The position numbers and the translations under genes are program-made. A DNA stretch of 14,302 nt. It comes from Desulfomicrobium sp. Its GTDB lineage: Bacteria > Desulfobacterota > Desulfovibrionia > Desulfovibrionales > Desulfomicrobiaceae. The notes below the pieces were generated by a model. It worked only from the letters and a program-made list of their open reading frames with translations. It was not told the origin of the DNA and ran no database searches. Location: assembly GCA_003542385.1 (NCBI GenBank), contig DPKT01000067.1:1-14302 (forward strand). Reading direction: 5' to 3'. Below, one piece after another: positions 5,973 to 14,200 of this stretch. How positions within the stretch are numbered: the stretch's first letter is position 1; each line of letters begins with the position of its first letter.

Positions 5973-7403
5973 TCAGAGATAGGGCGAGAAGAGCCAGAAG
6001 AACGCGTCGCGCAGGCGTGCGGGCAGCGAACGGCATTTCAGTTCATGCCGCGTCACGGGGCGGCTTCCGGCCATGACGGTATCGAAGTGCCGGGTCAGGC
6101 GGTCGGCCAGATGCCGGTCCAGGACTTCGAGGGTCAGCTCGAAATTGAGGCGCAGGCTGCGGTTGTCCATGTTGGCCGAACCGAGGTGCACGTAACAGCC
6201 GTCCACGAGCATGAGCTTCGTGTGGCAGAAGGGTGCCGGCTGGAAGGCCACCGTTATACCGGAGCGCAGCATCTCCTCCAGGATGTGGTTCGTGGCCCAG
6301 TGCACGAAGGGCAGGTTGTTGCGGGCCGGCAGGATGACCTCGACGTTCACGCCCCTGAGCCTGGCAGATTGCAGGGCGCTGAGGAACGTGCCCGGCGGGA
6401 GGAAGTAGGGGGTCATGATCTTGATCGAGGACTGCGCCGCCGAAACGATGCCCGTGATGAGGGTCTTCAGGTTGTCCTCGTGCAGGTTCGGCCCGTCGAT
6501 CACCGTCCGGCAGAGGCAGTCGCCCGCGGGTTCCGCCGCCGTCACGGGCGGGTGGATGCGTTCGCGGGTGGTGAAAAGCCAGTCGTCGACGAAGGTGTCC
6601 TGCAGTTGCGAGACGACGGGGCCGCGCACGATGAAATGCATGTCCGTGACCGGCCAGAGGGGCTTGGCGTCCAGCACGTGCTTCTGGCTGATGTTCATGC
6701 CGCCGGTGAAGGCCAGGATGCCGTCGACCACCAGGATTTTGCGGTGGTTGCGCATGTTCATGTGCAGATTCGGCGGGAAGAGGGCCGGGGGGATGAACAG
6801 GGCCGTGGAGACGCCCTTCTGTCGCAGCAGCCGCGAAGCCAGGGGCCAGGAGTATTTTTCGCCCACCCCGTCGATGAGGACGCGCACCTCGACGCCGCGC
6901 GCCTCGGCCCGCGCCAGTGCTTCGATGAACGCGCGCCCCGTGGCGTCCGTGTCGAAAATATAGGTCGTCAGGTAGATGCTTTTTTGGGATGTCTCGATGG
7001 CCTGCAGCATGAGCGGGTAAGCCTCGTCGCCGTTGACGAGGGGCTCCACGCAGTTGCCGCCGGTCAGTTCCGTTTCCAGGATGTTGCGGCCTACGCGTTC
7101 CAGGCGCTGAAACGACCGGAACAGGACGGTCGGGTTGATGACGGCGAAGCTTAGCGGGGCCGCAGGGGGGGGCTTTTCGCCCGAGATGGCGTCGATCTCG
7201 CGGCGCATGCGCGAGGCGCTGCGGCGGACGCGGTTCACCCCGAACAGGATGTAGAGGATGGGGCCGGCCAGGGGAAAGGTCAGGCAGACGCCGACCCAGC
7301 CCAGGGCCGAACGGGAGTCGCTCTTGTTCAGCAGGGCGTGCCCGGCGGCGCCCAGGGCGAGGACGGCCAGCAGCCCGATCCCGATCCAGTTCAGCACATC
7401 CAT
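5973..7403 (-). CDS. cls: Cardiolipin synthase (phospholipase D family)
   Basis: This 476-residue inner-membrane enzyme condenses phosphatidylglycerol into cardiolipin. The PLDc_N region has two membrane helices, about residues 5-24 and 33-54 (the second with GPILYILFGVNR). Two phospholipase D catalytic motifs follow: H220-x-K222-x4-D227 in NHRKILVVDG, with downstream GGMN, and H394-x-K396-x4-D401 in CHTKLMLVDG, with downstream GSANMD. The C-terminal LFSPYL is typical of the ClsA group. Total length is normal. ATG 7403 has a modest AAGGCGG-type site upstream. The gene lies only 42 nt after the stop codon of the PAS protein, with no terminator between, so the two are probably co-transcribed. 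ClsA and ClsB subgroups are not separated further here, though the two N-terminal helices favour ClsA-like. Confidence 0.93.
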   Translation of the reverse strand: MDVLNWIGIGLLAVLALGAAGHALLNKSDSRSALGWVGVCLTFPLAGPILYILFGVNRVRRSASRMRREIDAISGEKPPPAAPLSFAVINPTVLFRSFQRLERVGRNILETELTGGNCVEPLVNGDEAYPLMLQAIETSQKSIYLTTYIFDTDATGRAFIEALARAEARGVEVRVLIDGVGEKYSWPLASRLLRQKGVSTALFIPPALFPPNLHMNMRNHRKILVVDGILAFTGGMNISQKHVLDAKPLWPVTDMHFIVRGPVVSQLQDTFVDDWLFTTRERIHPPVTAAEPAGDCLCRTVIDGPNLHEDNLKTLITGIVSAAQSSIKIMTPYFLPPGTFLSALQSARLRGVNVEVILPARNNLPFVHWATNHILEEMLRSGITVAFQPAPFCHTKLMLVDGCYVHLGSANMDNRSLRLNFELTLEVLDRHLADRLTRHFDTVMAGSRPVTRHELKCRSLPARLRDAFFWLFSPYL

Positions 7404-7445
7404 GTGGTTTCCGCCTTCATCGGGTTCAGAGACCGTTTGCCGGCG

Positions 7446-8987
7446 TCAGGAGTCGGCTCCCGTGCCTTTTTTGGTCTCCGGCGGCGCGGTGCATTCCGAC
7501 GGGTCCCCCAGGCAGGAGTTGAAGATGTCGAGGATGGCCCTGTCCAGGTACGCCTCTTCCCGATAGGTCAGAAAGGCGGAGTTGAAGGCCTTGGTCACGG
7601 CCGTGATCTTGGTGTAAGCCTGCTCCAGTCCCTGACCATAGGAGCGCAGGGCCGAACAGGCGGCTTCCCACGTCTGCGCGGCGCTTTCGGGCAGGGTGTC
7701 GCGCGCGATGGCTTCCAGGGATTCGACTTCCTCCATGATGCCTTCCTTGGCGTTGACGATATGCATGAGGTGGGTGTTCAGGTAATGGCACATGCCCCCG
7801 GCGGCGTTGCGCAGCACCCGGTTGCGCTGGTCCTCCATGGCCTGGGTGATGTTGTGCACGATGCCCTCGTAGGACACCAGATAGCCGGAGTCGTCCGTCT
7901 TGGCCCGGGCCGTGATGGCCACTTCGATGGCGCGCCCGTCGCGCAGGCGGAAGCGGACATGCCGGTCCGCGACGAAGCCCTGTTCGTTGATCTGGGCCAG
8001 GAGACCGGCCCGCTCGGACATGTCCTCGTAGAAGTCCTTGAGGTTCGCGGCCAGCGCCTCCTCGCGGGTGGCGAAGCCGAGCATCTGGATGCCCGCCTCG
8101 TTGATGTCGAGAAAACTGCCGTCCGGCGTCACGGAATAGGCCATGTCCTTGGTGCTCTGGAAGAAGTCCCGGTATTTCTCCTCGCTGCGCTTGAGGGCGT
8201 CGAGGGCTTCCTTCTGGTCGGTGATGTCCCGGATGACGTGGTCGATGCGCCGCACGGATCGGGCCGTGCAATAGACCAGGTGGGCCTCGTCGTGGACCCA
8301 CTTGATGCGGCCGTTGGAGCTGATGATGCGGTATTGCATCTCGCCGAACTCGTCGTCTTCCATGGAGTTGTAGAAGTTGCGGACCTGCTCCCTGTCCTCG
8401 GGGTGCACGAAGTGCATGAGCTGCGTGGCTCCGGCGTTGAAGGCGCGGCGCGGGATGCCGTAGAGGGCTTCGGCCGCGGGGTTGATGGCCAGGATGGAAT
8501 GGTCCGTGGGCGAGAGGGAGACCACCACGTCGTTCATGGCGTGCAGGATGCTTTCCAGGCGGTCCTTGACGCGCTGCAGTTCGATGCGGGTCTTGCGGCG
8601 TTCGGTGATGTCCGTGATGGCGGCCAGGATGGCCGGTGCGCCGCCGCAGTCGATGACTGTCAGCTTCATCTCCACGATGGCGTCTTCTGCGGACCTGGAA
8701 ATGGAGAACTCGATGCGGTCCGAGAGTTCCGGGGTGTAGAGCTTGTCCACGCAATGGCGGACCACCCGCTCCCGGTCCTCGGGGATGACGAGGTCGGCGA
8801 GGGGTTTTCCCATGAGGCCAGAGAGGTCTGTGCCCACGATTTCGCAGAAGGCGCCGTTGGTGAAGACGATGTTGCCTTCGCGCAGGATGAGCACGCCGTC
8901 GTTGATGTGCCTGACGATGCCTTGATAGTCGATGCTTTCCCGGCAGATGTTCAGCAGATTGGCGTCTTCGAAGCAAGATCCGTTCAT
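7446..8987 (-). CDS. Triple-PAS sensory protein with H-box-like helical domain but no ATPase domain
   Basis: The 513-residue protein contains three PAS/PAC units, about residues 20-130 (PAC end AAITDITERR), 140-260 (AINPAAEALYGIP to IRDITDQKE) and 265-385 (FQSTKDMAYSVTPDG to VHNITQAME). A helical segment, about 386-495, starts AAGGMCHYLNTHLMHI. That resembles a histidine-kinase H-box (HELN-type) with H401 in the phosphoacceptor position, and is followed by a second amphipathic helix. The protein ends 112 residues after that histidine, with no N, G1 or G2 boxes of a HATPase domain and no GGDEF or other output domain. It has no membrane segment, so it is probably a cytosolic sensor. ATG 8987 is chosen for its CAGGAG site 8 nt upstream; the frame stays open further upstream but without start signals. 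It probably heads an operon with cls. Its signal and partner are unknown. Confidence 0.85.
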   Translation of the reverse strand: MNGSCFEDANLLNICRESIDYQGIVRHINDGVLILREGNIVFTNGAFCEIVGTDLSGLMGKPLADLVIPEDRERVVRHCVDKLYTPELSDRIEFSISRSAEDAIVEMKLTVIDCGGAPAILAAITDITERRKTRIELQRVKDRLESILHAMNDVVVSLSPTDHSILAINPAAEALYGIPRRAFNAGATQLMHFVHPEDREQVRNFYNSMEDDEFGEMQYRIISSNGRIKWVHDEAHLVYCTARSVRRIDHVIRDITDQKEALDALKRSEEKYRDFFQSTKDMAYSVTPDGSFLDINEAGIQMLGFATREEALAANLKDFYEDMSERAGLLAQINEQGFVADRHVRFRLRDGRAIEVAITARAKTDDSGYLVSYEGIVHNITQAMEDQRNRVLRNAAGGMCHYLNTHLMHIVNAKEGIMEEVESLEAIARDTLPESAAQTWEAACSALRSYGQGLEQAYTKITAVTKAFNSAFLTYREEAYLDRAILDIFNSCLGDPSECTAPPETKKGTGADS

Positions 8988-9313
8988 GTTCCGCGCTCCT
9001 GATTCCCGGCGGGCCGGTTGTGCGGGGCGGGCTGCCCTTGGGGCAACGATATGCGTTTTGACCCTCGGAGGGCCAGAGATTTTTGCTGCGCGCTGGATTT
9101 TGGGGGCCGTAACGGCGCTGGAACCCGCGCTGCGAGTCCGCCAGCCGGAGATGGGCGAGCGGAAACCGGGCAACGAAATTAGTCCGATGCAACGACGCCG
9201 GCGCGGCTTACGGAAAGGTGCTCGGCGGGCTTCCGTGCCGCAGTGTCCGGACAGGAGGCTTGCCCGGAAGTTGCTTCACAATCGGGAGCGCGCTGCGGCG
9301 CACCGCACGAGGA
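8988..9313. other. Intergenic stretch, no gene supported
   Basis: This 326-nt gap lies between the lipocalin stop and the PAS protein start, both on the minus strand. It must hold the lipocalin 3' end and the PAS-cls promoter, but I see neither a T-tailed hairpin nor a convincing -35/-10 pair. The only symmetric element noticed is TGCCC-TTG-GGGCA at 9033-9045, about 50 nt before the PAS start. Reading frames crossing the gap are arginine-rich and lack ribosome sites, so I regard them as non-coding. Confidence 0.6.
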
Positions 9314-9826
9314 TCAATCGTGGTCCACGAAGATGAGCCCTTCCGTCTTGAATCCGCGCGCGGCGGCCCTGGCCACGAGGTCTCGCTTAAGACTCTCGTC
9401 CATGACGGGTTTTCTGGCCAGGATCCACAGGTAGGAGGTGTCCGGCCCGCTGACCACGGCATGGCCGTAGTTTTCGTGGTCGAGTTCGAAGATCACGTAG
9501 GAGCCGTAAAACGGGCCGAAAAAGGAGACCTTGAGGAAACCCGTCTGCGGGTCGCGTACGAAATAGGCCCTGCCTTCGGCCTGTTTCCATTTTCCGTCCC
9601 GGGCCGAATACCCGCGGTTGACGACCCGCACCCCGCCGTCTTCGCGCAGGCTGTACTCCGCCGTGACACGGCTAAGCCCCCGCTCGAAGGAGTGGTCCAG
9701 CCTGGCGATCTCGTACCAGGTTCCCAGGTAGCGTTCGAGCTTGAAATCGCCGACAGGGCGCACGTTGTCGGGCAGGGATACACAGCCGCCAAGCAGCAGG
9801 GCGAGAAGAGCGAGGAGATGTTTCAT
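9314..9826 (-). CDS. blc: Lipocalin-family outer-membrane lipoprotein (Blc type)
   Basis: The 170-residue precursor starts at ATG 9826. The signal sequence MKHLLALLALLLGGC ends in a lipobox, so C15 becomes the lipid-modified N-terminus after cleavage by signal peptidase II. The first residue after that Cys is V, not D, consistent with outer-membrane sorting. The mature part has the lipocalin G-x-W signature in YLGTWYEIARLDHSFERG, then repeated beta-strand segments (AEYSLREDGGVRVVNRG, GRAYFVRDP, KVSFFGPFYGSYVIFELD, SYLWILARKP) as in bacterial Blc. These proteins bind lysophospholipids or fatty acids in the periplasm and are linked to envelope maintenance. The Shine-Dalgarno site is weak (only GGGG-like). 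A TTG four codons upstream is a less likely start. No gene is close enough on either side for an obvious operon. Confidence 0.92.
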   Translation of the reverse strand: MKHLLALLALLLGGCVSLPDNVRPVGDFKLERYLGTWYEIARLDHSFERGLSRVTAEYSLREDGGVRVVNRGYSARDGKWKQAEGRAYFVRDPQTGFLKVSFFGPFYGSYVIFELDHENYGHAVVSGPDTSYLWILARKPVMDESLKRDLVARAAARGFKTEGLIFVDHD

Positions 9827-10093
9827 CGTTGTCCCCAAGAGAGCGTTTGGTTCACGGCGGGGGCCGGGTTCGGCGATGCTGGCTGAACGTTCCCCGCTGG
9901 CGCCGGGAAAGTCAATGCGGATTTCGCTTGGGCCGCAGCGAAGGCACGCATTGCTCCGGCGAGAGCCTCATGCATGTTGTGCATCTTTTGTGGTGCGGCA
10001 CGCACTGGGTTCTTTACGAGCGAACACGTTTGCATGTACGTGCTTGCACTGGCCGCATTCGGCGGATTGCAGAAACCCGAGCTTTGGACCGTC
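9827..10093. promoter_or_regulatory. Divergent intergenic region, lipocalin / RND efflux operon
   Basis: The 267-nt region separates two divergent units and should carry both promoters. For the lipocalin, TTGACT occurs on the minus strand at 9915-9910, but the hexamer 17 nt on (GAACGT) is a poor -10. For the efflux operon no clean promoter is visible. Two partial palindromes, TGCATGTTGTGCA (9971-9983) and TGCATGTACGTGCTTGCA (10031-10048), share TGCATGT and have TGCA at both ends. They lie 46 to 123 nt before the adaptor start and could be operator half-sites for an efflux regulator that is not encoded here. Confidence 0.35.
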
Positions 10094-11218
10094 ATGATCA
10101 AGAAAATCATTCTCGCCCTTCTCCTTGTCGCAGTCGTGGCCGGCGGACTCGCCGGCATCAAGGCCCTGCAGATCAAGAAAATGATCGACCAGGGCAAGTC
10201 CATGGTCATACCTCCCGCAGTGGTCTCGGCAGTGAACGCCACGTCGGCCTCGTGGGAGACGGTGCTGACGGCCGTGGGTTCCGTCACGGCCGTGCAGGGC
10301 GTGACCCTGACGGCGGAGACGCCGGGCAAGGTCGTGCGCATCGCCTTCGACTCGGGCGACCGCGTGGCCGCCGGGGACGTGCTCGTGCAACTCGACGTGT
10401 CCCAGGAAACCGCGCAGCTGCGCGCCCTGGAAGCCGGCGAGAACCTGGCCCGCGTCAACCTGAAGCGCATGGAGACCCTCCTGGCCCAGCGCACCACGGC
10501 CAAGGCCGAGTACGACACCGCCCTGGCCACGCACCGGCAGATCTTGGCCGAGATGGACGGCCTGCGGGCCGTCATCGCCAAGAAGACCATCCGCGCGCCC
10601 TTCGCCGGGACCTTGGGCATCCGCCAGGTCAATCTCGGCCAGAACCTGGGCGACAGCGACGTCATCGCCAGCCTGCAGCATCTCGACACGGTGCACGTCG
10701 AGTTCGTGCTGCCCCAGCAGCAGGTGGCGCAGGTCAGCCCGGGCGTCACGGTCCGCGTGACCTCCGACGCGGTGCCCGGCAAAACCCTGGAAGGTCGTCT
10801 CACGGCCATCGAGCCTCTGGCCGACAGCGCGACGCGCACGGTGCGCATGCAGGCGCTGCTGGACAACCCCGGCCAGGCGCTGCGTCCGGGCATGTTCGTG
10901 AACGTCGGGGTGGCGCTGCCCGAACGGCGGGACGTGACGCTCTTGCCCGCCACGGCGGTGCTTTACGCCGCCTACAGCGACTCGGTCTTCCTGATCGAAC
11001 CGGCCGAAGGCAACGGCACGGGCGACCTGAAGCTGCGTCAGCAGTTCGTGTCCCTTGGCGAGCGGCGCGGCGATTTCGTGGCCGTGACCAAGGGGATCGA
11101 GCCGGGGCAGACCGTCGTCAGCACGGGCGTCTTCAAGTATCGCAACGGACAGTCCGTGGTCGTGGACAACACCCTGGCCCCGGAATTCAAGCTCGCGCCG
11201 ACGCCGGAAAACTCCTGA
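10094..11218 (+). CDS. RND efflux periplasmic adaptor (membrane fusion protein)
   Basis: The 374-residue adaptor bridges the inner-membrane RND pump and an outer-membrane channel. It begins MIKKIILALLLVAVVAGG, a basic residue pair and one hydrophobic helix (about 4-22) without a lipobox, so it is held by a signal anchor rather than a lipid. The lipoyl half-motifs are at about 72-102 (ETPGKVVRIAFDSGDRVAAGD) and 164-200 (TIRAPFAGTLGIRQVNLGQ), flanking a short coiled-coil hairpin (103-163). The beta-barrel and membrane-proximal domains follow (TRTVRMQALLDNP, LRPGMFVNVGVAL). It is most like the MexH/AcrA group. ATG 10094 precedes the membrane anchor; the in-frame ATG at 9974 would add 40 residues before it and is unlikely. 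The ribosome site is weak. Its stop codon TGA overlaps the ATG of a 15-codon frame leading into the permease. Confidence 0.93.
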   Translation: MIKKIILALLLVAVVAGGLAGIKALQIKKMIDQGKSMVIPPAVVSAVNATSASWETVLTAVGSVTAVQGVTLTAETPGKVVRIAFDSGDRVAAGDVLVQLDVSQETAQLRALEAGENLARVNLKRMETLLAQRTTAKAEYDTALATHRQILAEMDGLRAVIAKKTIRAPFAGTLGIRQVNLGQNLGDSDVIASLQHLDTVHVEFVLPQQQVAQVSPGVTVRVTSDAVPGKTLEGRLTAIEPLADSATRTVRMQALLDNPGQALRPGMFVNVGVALPERRDVTLLPATAVLYAAYSDSVFLIEPAEGNGTGDLKLRQQFVSLGERRGDFVAVTKGIEPGQTVVSTGVFKYRNGQSVVVDNTLAPEFKLAPTPENS

Positions 11219-11265
11219 TGCCGCATACCCAGAACGATCAACGCTTTCACGGGCCCACCCCATGA
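11218..11265 (+). CDS. 15-codon coupling frame between adaptor and permease
   Basis: ATG 11218 shares its A with the adaptor stop (TGATG), and the frame encodes MPHTQNDQRFHGPTP. Its own TGA (11263-11265) overlaps the permease start in ATGA. The frame thus bridges exactly the 43-nt gap between two genes, where no good Shine-Dalgarno site precedes the permease ATG. A ribosome ending the adaptor could restart here, end, and restart again on the permease. The peptide has no recognisable feature and may have no function of its own. The overlaps are visible in the sequence; the coupling role is inference, and chance remains possible for so short a frame. Confidence 0.45.
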   Translation: MPHTQNDQRFHGPTP

Positions 11266-14200
11266 AATTCACCGATATCTTCATCCGCCGCCCGATCCTG
11301 GCCCTGGTCGTCAATCTGCTGATCATCATCGCCGGGCTGCAGGCCGTGTTCAGCCTGTCGGTACGCCAGTACCCGCGCAGCGACAACGCCATGGTCACCG
11401 TGACCACGACCTATGTCGGCGCCAGCGCCGATCTGGTCCGCGGGTTCATCACCACGCCCCTGGAGCGTGCCATCGCCGGCGCCGACGGCATCGACTACAT
11501 CCAGTCCCAGAGCACGCAGAACCTCTCGACCATCAGCGTCCGCCTCAAGCTCAACTACGACCCCATCAAGGCTCTGTCCGAGATCAGTTCCAAGGTCGAC
11601 CAGGTGCGCGGCGACCTGCCGCCCGAGGCCGAAGTTCCCATCATCAACGTCGAATCGGCCGACAGCCAGTTCGCCTCGGCCTACCTGAGCTTCACCACGC
11701 CGGACCTGGAGCAGAACCAGATCACGGACTACCTCATGCGCGTGGTGCAGCCGCGGCTCTCGGCCCTGTCGGGCGTGCAGCGCGCCGACATTCTCGGCGC
11801 CCGGACATTCTCCATGCGCGTCTGGCTCAAGCCCGACCGCATGGCAGCCCTGAACGTCAGCCCCGCCGCCGTGCACCAGGCCCTGGCCGCGAACAATTAT
11901 CTCTCGGCGTTGGGGCAGACCAAGGGCGAACTGGTCCAGATCAACCTCACCGCCGACACGGACCTGCGCTCCCCCGAGGAATTCAAGCGTCTGGCCATCC
12001 GCGCCGAAAACGGCGCCGTCATCCGACTCGGTGACATCGCCGACGTGGCCCTGGGCGCCGAGGACTACGGGGCGGAGGTGCGCTTCACGGGCAAGACGGC
12101 CGTGTTCATCGGCGTCTGGCCCCTGCCCAACGCCAACTCCATCGACGTCATCAAGCTCGTGCGCGAGGAAATGGAGGCCATCCAGCAGACCCTGCCCACG
12201 GGCATGGAGGGGAGGGTGGCCTACGACGCCACGGAGTACATCGACAGCGCCATCCACGAGGTGCTGAAGACCCTGGGCGACACGCTGCTCATCGTCGTCG
12301 TCATCATCTTCCTTTTCATAGGGTCCTTCCGGGCCGTGGCCATCCCGGTCATCGCCATCCCCCTATCCCTCATCGGCGCGGTCTTTCTCATGCAGGTCTT
12401 CGGCTTCACCGTGAACCTGCTGACCCTTCTGGCCGTGGTCCTGTCCGTGGGGCTCGTGGTCGACGACGCCATCGTCGTGGTCGAGAACGTGGAGCGGCAC
12501 CTGTCGCAGGGCGAATCGCCCCTGAACGCGGCCATCCTCGGCGCGCGCGAGCTCGTCGGACCGCTCGTCGCCATGACCGTGACCCTGGCCGCGGTCTACG
12601 CACCCATCGGCCTGCAGGGCGGCCTGACGGGCTCCCTGTTCCGCGAGTTCGCCTTCACCCTGGCCGGCGCCGTGACCATCTCGGGCATCGTGGCCCTGAC
12701 CCTCTCGCCGGTCATGTCGGCCAAGCTGCTCAAGCCCGGCATGGAGGAGCACGGCCTGGCAGGCCGCATCGCGCGCGACTTCGGAAAGCTGCGCCGCTTC
12801 TATGGGCGGCTTTTGGACGGCACCCTGCGGGCCCGTCCGGCCGTCTACCTGATTTGGGTTGTCATCAGCGCCCTGGCCGTGCCCATGTTCACCATGTCCG
12901 CCAAGGAGCTGGCGCCCATGGAAGACCAGGGTGTCATCTTCGGAATCCTCGACGCCTCGGCCGACTCCACCCTGGACCAGACCAGCGTTTACGCGGCCGC
13001 GGCCAACCGGGTCTTCCTCGACGTGCCCGAGTCCCGCTTCACCTTTCAGGTCACCTTTCCCTCCAGCGGGTTCTCCGGCCTCGTGGTCGCCCCCTGGGAC
13101 CAGCGTGAACGGACTGTGGCCGAAATCCTGCCCGAGGTGCAGGCGGGCCTGGCGGCCATCCCCGGCATCCAGATGTTCCCGGTCACGCCCCCGGCTTTGC
13201 CGGGCGGCGGCGACTTCCCCGTGGAGTTCATCCTGGCCTCCACCGCGCCCCAGGAGGAGATCCTCGACTTCGCCCGGCAGTTGCAGCTGAAGGCCATGAT
13301 GAGCGGCATGTTCGCCTTTCCGCCGCTCATCGACGTGAAGATTGACCAGCCCCAGACCGAACTGGTCATCGACCGCGACAAGGTCGCGGCCATGGGCCTG
13401 AGCCTGGCCTCCGTGGGCGGCGACGTCGGCGCGGTCATGGGCGGCAACTACGTCAACCGCTTCAACATCGACGGCCGCAGCTACAAGGTCATCCCCCAGG
13501 TGCAGCGCGTGGACCGCCTGACCCCGGACCAACTGAAGGACATCCACGTCACGGGCCCGGACGGCCGGCTCGTGCCCCTGTCCACGGTGGCGACCCTCAG
13601 GGAGACGACCGTGGCCCGCTCCCTGAACCGCTTCCAGCAGCTCAACGCCGTGAAGATCAGCGGCGTGGCCGTACGCCCCCTGGACGAGGCCCTCAGGTTC
13701 CTGGAGGACGAGGCGGCGCAGATCCTGCCCAAGGGCTACGTCATCGACTACACCGGCGACTCCCGGCAGCTCAGGACAGAGGGCAACAAGTTCCTGACGG
13801 CCTTCGGGCTGGCGGTTATCCTCATTTTCCTGGTCCTGGCCGCGCAGTTCAACAGTTTTCGCGATCCCATCGTCATCCTGGCCGGGTCCGTGCCCCTGGC
13901 CGTGTTCGGGGCGCTCATCTTCACCTTCCTGAAGATGCCCGACCCGAGCGTGGCCTTCTGGACCGAAGGCTGGACCACGACCCTGAACATCTATTCCCAG
14001 GTGGGCCTGGTGACCCTGGTGGGCCTGGTCTCCAAGAACGGCATCCTCATCGTCGAGTTCGCCAACCAGCTGCAGAAGGCCGGGCGCTCCAAGCTCGAAG
14101 CCGTGCGCGAGGCGTCCCTGACGCGCCTGCGGCCCATCCTCATGACATCCGGGGCGACCATCGCCGGCCACTTCCCCCTGACCCTGGTCACGGGCGCCGG

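Noticed and set aside
5644..6036. Longer version of the 72-residue protein starting at 6036, with an apparent signal peptide
   Set aside because: It would overlap the end of cls by 64 nt, has no ribosome site, and the hydrophobic run is a by-product of cls antiphase codons. GTG 5862 has an ideal AAGGAGG.
8988..9173. N-terminal extension of the PAS protein to 9173
   Set aside because: The added 62 residues are Arg/Ala/Pro-rich without PAS features, and CAGGAG sits correctly before ATG 8987.
8932..9336. Plus-strand open frame of 134 codons over the lipocalin-PAS gap
   Set aside because: It overlaps the PAS start and lipocalin end, is arginine-rich, and has no ribosome site or motif.
9974..10093. 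40-residue N-terminal extension of the efflux adaptor
   Set aside because: It would place an unrelated segment ahead of a normal basic-hydrophobic membrane anchor. The anchor's own ATG 10094 is preferred despite a weak ribosome site.
12363..14171. Long open frame on the minus strand opposite the RND permease (about 602 codons)
   Set aside because: Same composition effect. The plus-strand permease shows all the functional residues of its family.
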